Positions 1 through 8,661 of a DNA stretch of 54,396 nt are shown in pieces. Below the pieces are notes generated by a model that saw nothing but the letters and a program-made list of their open reading frames with translations, did no database searches and was not told the origin of the DNA. Origin of the DNA: Nostoc sp. FACHB-110 (GTDB taxonomy: Bacteria > Cyanobacteriota > Cyanobacteriia > Cyanobacteriales > Nostocaceae); contig NZ_JACJRU010000050.1 in NCBI RefSeq assembly GCF_014697425.1, positions 1-54,396 of the forward strand. The letters run 5' to 3'. Positions within the stretch are counted from its first letter, which is position 1. The number at the start of each line of letters is the position of its first letter. The position numbers were made by a program, and so were the translations under genes.

Positions 1-107
1 AGGTCTGTTGGGTATGATGTAGACATTGCTCTAGTAACCCTGTCGCATTTTTATCTACTGACACAATAGCGTTACTGGAGCTTTTTTAGACTTTCCAAAC
101 ATCCTCT
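1..107 (-). mobile_element. Probable terminal part of an insertion sequence entering from the left
   Basis: On the minus strand the segment begins AGAGGATGTTTGGAAAG, which closely resembles the 17-bp terminal repeat AGAGGATGTTTTAAAAG found as a perfect inverted pair at 17001-17055. The junction falls inside a small membrane-protein reading frame (86-202). The frame stays open past its stop for a further 28 codons without looking like protein. No transposase is inside the window, so the family is not assigned. Confidence 0.4.
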
Positions 108-202
108 AAGGGTGCTATTAATAAGATAATTAGTGTGATCACACCGTTAGCTAGGGCTATTCCTAGGTTACGGACTAATGCACCACGGGCAGAGATATAC
201 AT
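86..202 (-). pseudogene. Truncated small membrane protein, possibly Csx18-like
   Basis: This is a 38-codon frame starting MYISARGALVRNLG, followed by a hydrophobic segment (about residues 18-32, ending LLIAPL). From memory, cyanobacterial Csx18-type proteins of type III CRISPR loci have this kind of N-terminus (MYIS, then VRNLG, then a helix ending in IAPL) and run on to about 100 residues. Here the sequence switches after IAPL to EDVWKV and stops, exactly where the insertion-sequence-like end begins. I infer a gene broken by insertion. No Shine-Dalgarno site is visible before the ATG. The family name is tentative; the truncation idea is stronger than the name. Confidence 0.35.
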
Positions 203-310
203 AAGTTTTAGGTTTTTGACTTGTTTAAATTTGCTCTATGCCTTAAGGTAAGTGCTGGTTTGAAATGATGCTAGTATTTTCGTGCGAATGACGAAATTTA
301 GTTTTTTCTA

Positions 311-496
311 CTTGCTCGGCGACGGGGTAGCTAAAATTGGGAAAGGCTGATTTTTTCGTTGAGGCGGCCGATGTCTCTCTGGATAAGGGTTTTGGGTGAT
401 TTTATGCTCTTTGTTAATGCAAAATTTGCTGTTTTCATCGACCCGGCCGCAAATGGCATCTGGACATTCGGTGCAACAAGGGTTTAAATAAGAAGG
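311..496 (+). promoter_or_regulatory. CRISPR leader of array 1
   Basis: These roughly 190 bp directly precede the first intact repeat. In reverse complement they are clearly homologous to the sequence beyond the other end of array 2 (4378-4560), with about 83-92% identity by eye and long identical blocks such as GGGAAAGGCTGATTTTTTCG and GACCCGGCCGCAAATGGCA. The far end of the array carries a mutated repeat, which agrees with this being the leader side. The promoter was not resolved. Confidence 0.85.
371..487 (+). CDS. Leader micro-ORF A (38 aa), function unknown
   Basis: A 38-codon frame lies inside the leader of array 1. It starts MSLWIRVLGDFML, contains FIDPAANGIWT, and stops 9 nt before the first repeat. 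A GAGG motif lies 6 nt before the ATG. The leader of array 2 carries a frame of the same length in the same place, 28 of 38 residues identical, without indels, and several differences are synonymous or conservative. Leader sequence just upstream is even more alike, however, so conservation alone does not prove coding. No family is recognised. It could be a translated leader peptide or a chance frame in a conserved leader. Confidence 0.3.
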   Translation: MSLWIRVLGDFMLFVNAKFAVFIDPAANGIWTFGATRV

Positions 497-1189
497 GTCA
501 CTTCTATTCAATGAAGTGGAATTAATGGAAACCGCTTTATTTTAAAAAGTAATTCGCTAACCGCGAATAAGTCACTTCTATTCAATGAAGTGGAATTAAT
601 GGAAACTGGTTGTTCTGGTTTTCAATATGGTTTCACGTTGTCACTTCTATTCAATGAAGTGGAATTAATGGAAACTCTCCTCGCTCACCGATGTCCGGGC
701 CCTCGGCGTCACTTCTATTCAATGAAGTGGAATTAATGGAAACGAGAAGGAACATAAGAAACCTTAACTCCTAAAGAAGTTAAGTCACTTCTATTCAATG
801 AAGTGGAATTAATGGAAACTAAGTAGCCCTCTAGCTGCCAAAGCTGGTTTTCAGGTCACTTCTATTCAATGAAGTGGAATTAATGGAAACTTGCTGATGC
901 TGTGGACAATTTCTGCAACACCATTTCTAGGGTTTGCAGTCACTTCTATTCAATGAAGTGGAATTAATGGAAACTATGCTATCTAATATCGATTGATGCT
1001 TGTTAGCGAGTCACTTCTATTCAATGAAGTGGAATTAATGGAAACATAGTATAAGAAATCCTTGGCGTACCATCATCGTGTCACTTCTATTCAATGAAGT
1101 GGAATTAATGGAAACATCCATATTTTTCCCAGCAGTAAGAATTATCGGTAAATGTCACTTCTATTCAATGAAGTGGAATTAATCGAAAC
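497..1189 (+). CRISPR. CRISPR array 1: 10 repeats, 9 spacers
   Basis: The 36-bp repeat starts GTCACTTCTATTCAATGAAG and ends ATGGAAAC, the kind of end that gives an 8-nt crRNA tag. Repeats start at 497, 571, 640, 708, 784, 855, 939, 1010, 1080 and 1154. Spacers are 38, 33, 32, 40, 35, 48, 35, 34 and 38 nt; such varied lengths are usual for type III. The last repeat has one change (G to C at 1184), marking the leader-distal end. CACTTC/GAAGTG inside the repeat can form a short hairpin. The array is transcribed rightwards, towards the kinase-WYL gene. No spacer matches another part of the window by eye. Confidence 0.98.
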
Positions 1190-1201
1190 TTCTATATGCT
1201 C

Positions 1202-1241
1202 AGATACCCGAATTCTAAAAAAATTCGGGTATCTTTCTTTT
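1202..1241. terminator. Strong hairpin terminator after array 1
   Basis: A perfect 13-bp stem (AGATACCCGAATT with its complement at 1222-1234) and a 7-nt loop are followed by TTCTTTT. It sits between array 1 (plus) and the end of the kinase-WYL gene (minus), so it can end the pre-crRNA and may also serve the opposite strand. Confidence 0.8.
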
Positions 1242-1279
1242 CACAAAAATATAAATATTTAAAAAATTGTTATTTAGAT

Positions 1280-3322
1280 TTACTCATAAACAGATAAAAT
1301 ACTTTCACCAATCCTTTTAACTTTTAATCTAAAATCTTCTGGTTGCACAACTTTGACATTGCCACCAAAGCCAACAACCCAGCGCAGAAATTCTACATCA
1401 TCTAAATACCACTTAGGTAATAGTAGTTGAAATCGATTAGGAAAATATTTATCTGTCGTTTTCTTCAAACAAAAAATAGATTTTGATAGTGTTGATGTTG
1501 ACTTACCCACAGGCGGAGACATCTTCATTTGCCTGGGCGGAAATCTCTTTGTACCTTCTGCTATAAACCGAAATATGGCATCATTAAACCATAATTCGAC
1601 CGTTATAAAAACTTGTAGATGTTCTTGTTTGTCTTGACTAAGAAATTGATGTTGGTCAGTAACACTGTATCCTAAAAAAATCCCGGCACTAGCAGCCGCG
1701 AGTTTCTGCAATTTTAAGAGTGCATTTTCTTGTTCTGGTCGAGAGCGGACTTTTGTTTGTGGTTGACCAATAAATAATCTATCTAAACGCTCAAATCGAA
1801 ATAATCCTGCATATTTTCCACTTGCACATTCATAACCTAAATACCAAGCTTGGTTACAAAATACAATTTGTAAAGGATAGGCTAAAAAAAAGCCTTCTTC
1901 ATCTAGCGCAAATTTGCCACCACCGGGAAAGCGATTTAATTCTAGTAGTTGTCCTTGAACGATCGCCTGCTCTAATTGTGCTAAATTTCTACAAAGGGCA
2001 TCTGGTGGTAAAAATTTTGAGTCAACAATATTCCGGTTAGCGATCGCCCGCACAGGATAAACTTGATTGATAGCCAATTTACTTTGCGACATTCGCATCG
2101 CAAAGGTTTCATAAATCTCCAACGCCACAGGGTCATTTAAACTTTTAGCCTGAGACTGAAGTACATCAAATACTTTAGTTAATTCCTGCTTTGACAAAAT
2201 CGCTGTCCCTGCAAAATAGCCATCTCTTAATGAGAAATTTGGCAATATTTTATAAGGCTTCAGCACCTTTTCAATATCTTTGCGAACAGTATCTACACTA
2301 TCATCATCAATAATGCCATGTTGCTTCAGTGCAGATACTAAAGTTGGCAAACTTCCCTTACCTGAGTCTGGTAAAAATGGGTGGTGCAAAATCAAACCTA
2401 TAGTTTGAATCAACCTTTGAAAACTATTCCAGTCAGAATAACTATGAGTGACAAAATTTGCTGGGGTGATAGTTGCTGCTAGTGGGGGAATCGTTACAGC
2501 AGCAGAAAAGCTATGATTGCCAATGAGTGAGTTTTGCTCTAACCAGTCTAAATCAGATGCGATCGCCTGGCAATCAGCATAAATTTCACCACACAACTTC
2601 CCCATCAAAGCGGTAACTTCTTCTAGAGAACTAGCAAATTGCGGCACATAACCCAAAATGCTTGCTAATAAACTGGGGTTAGCAAATTGCAGATTCCCTA
2701 TTCCCGGATAGCGGATAATCAGAGAAATTAAATACATCAGGCGTTCAAAGTCTAGCAGCTGACTGTAAGCATGGAGAGTGATATGACTGTTGCGGTTAGC
2801 GCGGTTAGTCAGGGTGCGCGGTAGCTGGTGAATTTGCGTTTGAATTTGTTGAAGATTGAATTTAGCAGAATTCACATCAATTGCTTTGACGCTGACAAAT
2901 CCTTCTGCGGCAACTGGCGGAAACTCTTGCAAAGATTTCTGCATCTTCTCAAGAATGATATCTGGAACTTGGCGACTTCGCTGGTGATTCCAAGCCTGGC
3001 AAATTTTTATCGGGGTTTGCAGATACCACCCCATCCATTGCACTTCCAGTTTATTCAGCTTTCTTAGCAAATCCATCCGCCATACACGCTTGGCATTAGT
3101 AGCATCATAAATCACAGAATTACCAACAGCGATCGCAGCAACAATCTCAGAGATAACTACATTCTCCACCTCCACCCACTCACCTTGAATACTTGCATCA
3201 CCATAAAGTGAGGCGCGAATTGCATCAGTAGAAACAATGCAATAATTCCCCTGCTTTGCTAACTCGGCGGCGAAAGTAGATTTCCCACTACCGGGAATAC
3301 CAATGAGAAAGTGACAAATCAT
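1280..3322 (-). CDS. P-loop kinase fused to a WYL domain
   Basis: This 680-aa protein lies alone between the two CRISPR arrays. The N-terminus has a clear Walker A (GIPGSGKST, residues 8-16) and the layout of small AAA_33/polynucleotide-kinase-like enzymes. The middle is alpha-helical and unassigned. From about residue 460 there is a WYL domain: it contains a literal WYL tripeptide near residue 491, GLFRFERLDRLFIGQ after it, and a C-terminal extension of the sort seen in WYL regulators. WYL proteins regulate or modulate several CRISPR systems, including in cyanobacteria, so a role in array expression or crRNA or RNA-end metabolism is plausible but inferred. I chose ATG at 3322; a TTG codon lies directly upstream. 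No good Shine-Dalgarno site is visible. Confidence 0.85.
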   Translation of the reverse strand: MICHFLIGIPGSGKSTFAAELAKQGNYCIVSTDAIRASLYGDASIQGEWVEVENVVISEIVAAIAVGNSVIYDATNAKRVWRMDLLRKLNKLEVQWMGWYLQTPIKICQAWNHQRSRQVPDIILEKMQKSLQEFPPVAAEGFVSVKAIDVNSAKFNLQQIQTQIHQLPRTLTNRANRNSHITLHAYSQLLDFERLMYLISLIIRYPGIGNLQFANPSLLASILGYVPQFASSLEEVTALMGKLCGEIYADCQAIASDLDWLEQNSLIGNHSFSAAVTIPPLAATITPANFVTHSYSDWNSFQRLIQTIGLILHHPFLPDSGKGSLPTLVSALKQHGIIDDDSVDTVRKDIEKVLKPYKILPNFSLRDGYFAGTAILSKQELTKVFDVLQSQAKSLNDPVALEIYETFAMRMSQSKLAINQVYPVRAIANRNIVDSKFLPPDALCRNLAQLEQAIVQGQLLELNRFPGGGKFALDEEGFFLAYPLQIVFCNQAWYLGYECASGKYAGLFRFERLDRLFIGQPQTKVRSRPEQENALLKLQKLAAASAGIFLGYSVTDQHQFLSQDKQEHLQVFITVELWFNDAIFRFIAEGTKRFPPRQMKMSPPVGKSTSTLSKSIFCLKKTTDKYFPNRFQLLLPKWYLDDVEFLRWVVGFGGNVKVVQPEDFRLKVKRIGESILSVYE

Positions 3323-3460
3323 CAAACGTTCAAGCCTAGAAGTTTTTCTACTTTAACTTTTAGCCTTTATTTGTTTGTTGTCTATAGTTATTAAGCGAAT
3401 CACAAAATATTTTTTACTTAAGTATTTATAAATATAAAATTATACTTTAATCCAAGAAAA

Positions 3461-3502
3461 GAAAGGCGATCGTCCTCCACCAAGAGCTTGCGATCGCCTT
3501 TC
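3461..3502 (-). terminator. Hairpin terminator after array 2
   Basis: Perfect 12-bp arms (GAAAGGCGATCG at 3461-3472 and its complement at 3491-3502) contain HIP1-like cores. Read on the minus strand the hairpin is followed by a T-rich run (TTTTCTTGG). It lies just past the leader-distal end of array 2, mirroring the terminator after array 1, and before the promoter side of the kinase-WYL gene. Confidence 0.6.
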
Positions 3503-3588
3503 CCTAAATCCCCTTTCGGGAGATAATTTCTATCATGGCATAAGTCAACAAGTTTGCACTCTCCCAAAATTTCGCCCCATCAAAATTA

Positions 3589-4377
3589 GTTTCCATTACA
3601 CTTCATTGAATAGAAGTGACAAAGGAAGCGTACCCCACTATCGATATACGCATAGTCTTGTTTCCATTAATTCCACTTCATTGAATAGAAGTGACGTTTA
3701 TATGAACACCCATATCATGGGGTGACTATAGAGTTTCCATTAATTCCACTTCATTGAATAGAAGTGACCTTCAAAAGTCAGTCCGTACCTTCTGGCAACA
3801 TAGTTAACTTGTTGTTTCCATTAATTCCACTTCATTGAATAGAAGTGACTTACTTCGAGGGCTTTGATGTGGCAGCAGTTTCACCGCTAGTTTCCATTAA
3901 TTCCACTTCATTGAATAGAAGTGACTCGATGCTTTTTTCGCGGTATTCGTTGCCACTTAAAGTTTCCATTAATTCCACTTCATTGAATAGAAGTGACCCG
4001 CGATGGCTGCATTCTGGCATTCTCGCCACAACTGTAAGTTTCCATTAATTCCACTTCATTGAATAGAAGTGACTGCTGCTGATGCTGCTGACATTGCGAT
4101 GAAGAAAGGTAGTTTCCATTAATTCCACTTCATTGAATAGAAGTGACCTGTTAAGTCTTCTTTAACTGTGTCTCCTATTGTAGAAGCTGTTTCCATTAAT
4201 TCCACTTCATTGAATAGAAGTGACGATTGCTCATGCGTTGTGGGACTTAAGCCTAGGTAAAGGCAAGCGCAAGTTTCCATTAATTCCACTTCATTGAATA
4301 GAAGTGACTCGCTTTCGCTACGGCTCCGGTGGATTCCCTTAGTTTCCATTAATTCCACTTCATTGAATAGAAGTGAC
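3589..4377 (-). CRISPR. CRISPR array 2: 11 repeats, 10 spacers
   Basis: This has the same 36-bp repeat as array 1 but in reverse complement (starts GTTTCCATTAATTCCACTTC on the plus strand). Repeats start at 3589, 3660, 3733, 3814, 3890, 3962, 4038, 4112, 4189, 4273 and 4342. The repeat at 3589 has a 4-bp deletion (32 bp), which marks the leader-distal end. The leader is at 4378-4560 and transcription runs leftwards, towards array 1. Spacers are about 33-48 nt. All spacers differ from those of array 1. Confidence 0.98.
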
Positions 4378-4560
4378 CCCTCTTATTTAAACCCTTTCTC
4401 CATCTAATGTCCAGATGCCATTTGCGGCCGGGTCGATAAATATGGCAAATTTTGCGCCAACTAAAAGCATAAAATCACCTGAAACCCTTACACACAAAGA
4501 CATCGGCCGCCTCCACGAAAAAATCAGCCTTTCCCAATTTTAGCAACCCCCTCGCCCAGC
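4378..4560 (-). promoter_or_regulatory. CRISPR leader of array 2
   Basis: Homologous to the leader of array 1 in reverse complement over its whole length, including GACCCGGCCGCAAATGGCA and GGGAAAGGCTGATTTTTTCG. It lies next to intact repeats, while the other end of the array is degenerate. Confidence 0.85.
4387..4503 (-). CDS. Leader micro-ORF B (38 aa), function unknown
   Basis: A 38-codon frame starts MSLCVRVSGDFML and contains FIDPAANGIWT. It sits in leader 2 in the same position as micro-ORF A in leader 1. A full GGAGG lies 6 nt before the ATG, an ideal ribosome-binding spacing. The stop is 9 nt before the first repeat. Of 117 bases about 20 differ from copy A, with no indel; 28 of 38 residues are identical. 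It may be a translated leader peptide; chance retention within a conserved leader cannot be excluded. No family recognised. Confidence 0.32.
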   Translation of the reverse strand: MSLCVRVSGDFMLLVGAKFAIFIDPAANGIWTLDGERV

Positions 4561-4602
4561 AAGTAATAAAAATCATGAAGAGTGCTGACTAATCTTTTTC
4601 TT

Positions 4603-4731
4603 ACTCAGCACTCAGCACTCAACACTCAGCACTCAACACTCAGCACTCAGCACTCAGCACTCAGCACTCAGCACTCAGCACTCAACACTCAGCACTCAAC
4701 ACTCAGCACTCAGCACTCAGCACTCAGCACT
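4603..4731. repeat. Heptamer tandem repeat (ACTCAGC/ACTCAAC)
   Basis: About 18 head-to-tail copies of a 7-bp unit (ACTCAGC with ACTCAAC variants). This is the short tandemly repeated type common in filamentous cyanobacteria. It lies between leader 2 and the cas operon. Confidence 0.95.
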
Positions 4732-5186
4732 GAGTAAAGTAAAAACTTCGTCATTCGCATGAACAGCCATTTACATTCTGAATTTTTCCGAGAAGATAGA
4801 AAAGTCACACGCACCAACCAAGCCGATACCCAGACAAAATCAACACCAAACCGTGCTTTTGCATTTACGTTTCTGATTATCTTATACCAATTCTCTATGA
4901 AGTTACACCAAATAAATGATGTAGATACTTTGTATACAACATCTCTACAGCACACAATAAAGAGCAATCTCTGACAGTCCACTTAAGTGGACTTTGGCTA
5001 TGAGCCTAGAACTGAAGTTCTAGGCGGGATGCGTTTCATACTGCCTATTTAGATATCCTCTCAGTATTACGCTACCTTCCCACTCAATGTGCCTTATTAC
5101 GCCAATTATTTCTAATCAGCAAAACTCTAATTGTTACAAAGTATAACTACTGAATAAAAAATGAAATCTAGACAGTAATTTAAAAC
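4732..5186. other. Intergenic region upstream of the cas operon with two palindromes
   Basis: No convincing gene. Two adjacent hairpins stand out: AGTCCACTTAAGTGGACT (4976-4993, a perfect palindrome) and GCCTAGAAC/GTTCTAGGC (5004-5025). They look like a dispersed palindromic element. The promoter of the cmr operon should lie between here and 5187 but was not resolved. Confidence 0.6.
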
Positions 5187-6770
5187 ATGACTGCAAAAGG
5201 CAATACTGTACCAGTGACTAAATATACTGCTATCACCTTTGCACCCGTACAGGGATTCATCGAAAAATCCCGTAAACTCAGAGACTTATATGGTGCATCT
5301 CTCATCCTCTCCTACCTCAGCCAACAACTAGTAAAACAAGCCGAAAAAACCACAACAGTAATATCTCCAGCACTTCCCAACCTGCAAAAAGGAATGCCAA
5401 ACCGCATACTTCTTCAAGGAGAATTTTCTCAAACCCAAGTTGAACAAACATTATTATCTGTGTGGAAAGGAATATTGCAAGAATGTCGGTGTTGGATAGA
5501 AACCAAATTACCAGACTATACCTACCACTGGGAAAGAGAATGGACAAACTGGGGAAACCACACCTGGGAAATCTTTTGGGGAGAAGGCGATAGTATTCCA
5601 GCCGCAATGGAAGACTTAGAAACCCGCAAACTTTCCCGTGGCTGGACAGCCTTAAATTGGATAGGAGAAAGTTCCAGCTTAACAGGTACAGATGGCATCG
5701 CCTTTCCCGCCTTAGGTGCAGAAGCAAGAAACCCAAAAAATCGTCAATGGACAATCGAAAAAAATGATATTCAAACTTTTTATCAACGCCTCGCCTGTGT
5801 ATTAGAAAATCTCCCCCCAAATGCAGAACCAGAAGGTAAATTTTTTGCCACTAACGAAAAATTAAGTATACCCGAATTAGTTAAACGTTTAGTCACCCTC
5901 CCCGAAATTGCCCACAACTTAGGGATGTCTAAACTAGAAAGCTTCAGCGAAATTTATCGCGGCCCCGAAGCCAAAAACGCAGAAGGTAAAGGACGCTGGA
6001 CAGGTTGGTTTATGGGTGACGGCGATGAAGTTGGCAAACACCTACAAGAATTAGCAAAATTAGAAAATGGTGATCAAGAACTGAAAAAATTTAGTCAAGC
6101 CATGCGTAACTGGGGAAAAGACTTTAGCCGCGACTTTCCCAAAGAAATTGGTCGAGTAGTATATGCTGGTGGCGACGATTTTTTAGGCGCACTTTATCGA
6201 GAAAAAGACCAAGAACCGATAACAGCCAACCAAGCATTTCAATGGTTAATTACCCTACCCCAAACCTGGGAAAAACATAGTCAAAAAATCGGGTTAAGCG
6301 TCGGCTTTGTGTGGGCAGGTTCTAGCGTTCCCCAAAGAGACATCTTACAACATTGCCGAGAAGCCGAAAAGTTAGCCAAATCATCAGGGCGTGGGCGAGT
6401 CACCATCAGAATAGTCTTTAACAGTGGTCAATATGTGCAGTGGACTTGTCCTTGGGATTATCTAGACATATTAACTAAATACCAAGATAGAGAAGGAAAA
6501 ACAAACTGGAGTCATATTTATCAAGACTTAGCACAATTGCAATCTCGCCGCGCCTTTAATACTGACAAAAAGAATTTCTCAGAAAAATTCGCTATTGAAT
6601 TTTTTAATATTTACTTTCCCGATGTAGGTAACGAATTACTCAATTATGACCGCGCTAAATATCTTGTTGGCTTTAGCGATGAAGATGCTCCTTATGAAAG
6701 AAGCAAAGCCAAAATTGAATGGATTAGCAACTTAATTAAAGTAGGCTGGCATTTATGTTCAAATACCTAA
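5187..6770 (+). CDS. cmr2: Cas10/Cmr2 without an HD domain (type III-B large subunit)
   Basis: This is the large subunit of a type III-B effector. It opens almost directly with the first palm-like domain (FAPVQGFIEKSRKLRDLYGAS, residues about 13-33). Later come GWFMGDGDEVG (about 272-282) and the cyclase motif GGDD at residues 328-331 in VVYAGGDDF. These support synthesis of cyclic oligoadenylate when target RNA is bound. At 527 aa it is much shorter than Cmr2 with HD (often 800-1000 aa), and no HD nuclease domain precedes the palm. I see no room for one upstream in frame. It overlaps cmr3 by 16 bp and starts a six-gene operon. Confidence 0.95.
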   Translation: MTAKGNTVPVTKYTAITFAPVQGFIEKSRKLRDLYGASLILSYLSQQLVKQAEKTTTVISPALPNLQKGMPNRILLQGEFSQTQVEQTLLSVWKGILQECRCWIETKLPDYTYHWEREWTNWGNHTWEIFWGEGDSIPAAMEDLETRKLSRGWTALNWIGESSSLTGTDGIAFPALGAEARNPKNRQWTIEKNDIQTFYQRLACVLENLPPNAEPEGKFFATNEKLSIPELVKRLVTLPEIAHNLGMSKLESFSEIYRGPEAKNAEGKGRWTGWFMGDGDEVGKHLQELAKLENGDQELKKFSQAMRNWGKDFSRDFPKEIGRVVYAGGDDFLGALYREKDQEPITANQAFQWLITLPQTWEKHSQKIGLSVGFVWAGSSVPQRDILQHCREAEKLAKSSGRGRVTIRIVFNSGQYVQWTCPWDYLDILTKYQDREGKTNWSHIYQDLAQLQSRRAFNTDKKNFSEKFAIEFFNIYFPDVGNELLNYDRAKYLVGFSDEDAPYERSKAKIEWISNLIKVGWHLCSNT

Positions 6771-7765
6771 TCATAATCAATCCCTTGGGATTAATGTATG
6801 GCAGTGCAGGCGCATTTCTTTCACCAGAAAACTTAGTCGGACGTTCTGGCGCGAAATTTCCCCCAGAAGCCGCAACCGTATCAGGCTTAATTTTTAGCAT
6901 TAACCAAGCCACCAAAAAAATTAATCAAAAAGAATTAAGCGATAAATTATCTAAAGAATTAAGTGAGAATTTATCTGTAGCTGGCCCATTTTGGGCAAAC
7001 ATCAAAGACAAACAAAACTTTTATGTTCCCATCCCTTGGAATAAAATCATCGCCAAAAAAGCAGTAGATGAATGGCAGTTAAAAGATGGACAATGGCAAT
7101 TAGAAAATAAAACCGAAAAACTAGAACCTGATTATCGCTGGCAAACTATAAATTCCTGGGGAATTGCCCCCAAAGCTTTATCTTCTAACCAATCAGTAGC
7201 AAAAAATCCTTGGGAATATATTTCCTTTCTTCACCCCAAAATTAAACACTCAGAACGTAGCGTAGAACAAAAAGATGGACTCTTTCTCGAAAACTCCGTC
7301 CAAATGTCCGACGATACCTGTTTAGTTTATCTCTCAACCCATCCCATCGAACCCGGTTGGTATCGCTTCGGCGGAGAAAATCACATTGTTGAAATTGAGT
7401 ATAAAGAAATTACAAATAAGACATTATTAAACCTACTAAATCAGCCAATTCAACGCACCTTCGCCTTAATCACACCAGCAATTTGGGGTTCTAACCGTTT
7501 ATCTTATCGCCATCCCCAACACCAAACCTTCCCCCAAACCATAGAGATGCTAACAGATAAACCAGTACCCTATCGTTTCCGCGCCAAAGGTAATTTAGGT
7601 AGAGGACGTTACGCAGTTCCCGCAGGTAGCGTGTATGTTTTAGCAGAACCGATAAACAAACCTTGGTGGGAATGGGATGAAGCATGGTTTCCCAAAGAAG
7701 GTTACAGTCTCAAACGTGTAGGATGCGGTCTATGTTTACCAACAGAAATTAAAGGAGTCGCCTAA
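6755..7765 (+). CDS. cmr3: Cmr3, Cas5-like RAMP subunit
   Basis: This 336-aa protein sits in the usual place after cmr2. It has the Cmr3 style of N-terminus (IIINPLGLMYGSAGAF, then SGAKFPPEAATVSGL) and a glycine-rich end (LKRVGCGLCLPTEIKGVA). Cmr3 caps the crRNA 5' tag and contacts Cmr2 in the complex. Its start overlaps the last 16 bp of cmr2, and cmr4 begins 1 bp after its stop, so the three are surely co-translated. Nothing looks damaged. Confidence 0.92.
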   Translation: MFKYLIIINPLGLMYGSAGAFLSPENLVGRSGAKFPPEAATVSGLIFSINQATKKINQKELSDKLSKELSENLSVAGPFWANIKDKQNFYVPIPWNKIIAKKAVDEWQLKDGQWQLENKTEKLEPDYRWQTINSWGIAPKALSSNQSVAKNPWEYISFLHPKIKHSERSVEQKDGLFLENSVQMSDDTCLVYLSTHPIEPGWYRFGGENHIVEIEYKEITNKTLLNLLNQPIQRTFALITPAIWGSNRLSYRHPQHQTFPQTIEMLTDKPVPYRFRAKGNLGRGRYAVPAGSVYVLAEPINKPWWEWDEAWFPKEGYSLKRVGCGLCLPTEIKGVA

Positions 7766-7766
7766 A

Positions 7767-8603
7767 ATGTACAAAAAAGCCTATGGTATAATCGAAACCT
7801 TAGCACCACTTCATGTCGGTGCAACCGCCGGAGAAGAAAGTGGTAACTTAAACCTCATCTTTCGTGACCAATTTACCCAAACAGGTATCCTTCCTGGTAG
7901 TTCAATTCGTGGTCGCCTGCGTTCCGAAATGCGCCTCATGGATGGAGAACAAGCCGCCAGTTATTGGTATGGTAACGAAGCAGGTTCCGAACAATCAGAA
8001 ATTAACAACGAATCTATCATCAAATTTGAATACGCTTCTATCTTGTGGCTACCCGTATTTTGTCCCGGACAACCAATTGTTTGGGTAACTAGTCCACGCT
8101 TACTACAACGCTACCAAAGAATCGCCGGAGATAATATCAAATTTAATGGTAAATCCCTCAAAGAAATAGATATACCAGACCCCTACACAGGTTCAAAAAA
8201 CCTCAAAGCCAGAGAATCACAAGGCAAAAAAACCTTATTCTTCAACTTAGGCTTTTTAACCATCAACAAAACCGCAGACTTATCACCTTGGTTCCCCTCT
8301 GGCAAAGAACAACCAGCCGTCATCGTAGACGACAGCGACATCTCCATGATTCATGACATGGCATTATATCGCCAAAGTCGTGTGCGCTTAAAATCCGATC
8401 AAAAAGTAGTTGATGGCGGCGGCTTCTTCAACACCGAAGCCTTACCAGAAGGAACCATCTTAGTATTTCCCATCGCCATCAAAGACGATAAATCAGGTAA
8501 ACAATGGGAACCCTTCAACGGTACTCAAAGCACAGACATTTACCTTGGTGGCTTAGAGTCCATCGGCTTTGGCCATTGCAACTTAACCTTAAACAGCCTG
8601 TAA
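7767..8603 (+). CDS. cmr4: Cmr4, Cas7-like backbone subunit lacking the usual catalytic Asp
   Basis: This 278-aa RAMP has PLHVGATAGEES near residue 14 and PGSSIRGRLRSEM near residue 45, the pattern of Cmr4, which forms the helical backbone over crRNA. In Pyrococcus furiosus Cmr4, Asp26 (in the motif GVVD) cuts target RNA every 6 nt. In this protein the aligned stretch reads GNLNLIFRD, with Leu or Asn where the Asp should be. The alignment was done by eye; the arginine and acidic residue after it line up well. Target slicing may therefore be weak or lost. A GGAG site precedes the start. It lies 58 bp before cmr5. Confidence 0.93.
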   Translation: MYKKAYGIIETLAPLHVGATAGEESGNLNLIFRDQFTQTGILPGSSIRGRLRSEMRLMDGEQAASYWYGNEAGSEQSEINNESIIKFEYASILWLPVFCPGQPIVWVTSPRLLQRYQRIAGDNIKFNGKSLKEIDIPDPYTGSKNLKARESQGKKTLFFNLGFLTINKTADLSPWFPSGKEQPAVIVDDSDISMIHDMALYRQSRVRLKSDQKVVDGGGFFNTEALPEGTILVFPIAIKDDKSGKQWEPFNGTQSTDIYLGGLESIGFGHCNLTLNSL

Positions 8604-8661
8604 ACATAACTCTTAAACCTTCTTTGCGCCTTTGCGCCTTTGCGCGAGATAAAAAATACTT

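Noticed and set aside
308..511. 67-codon frame on the minus strand across leader 1
   Set aside because: It runs into the CRISPR repeat and is antisense to the leader; no ribosome-binding site or family resemblance.
3845..4358. Reading frames on both strands inside CRISPR array 2
   Set aside because: They consist of translated repeats (for example SLLFNEVELMET) and spacers.
4710..4982. Overlapping frames on both strands between leader 2 and cmr2
   Set aside because: They start in or next to a heptamer repeat, have no ribosome-binding site and look like no protein family.
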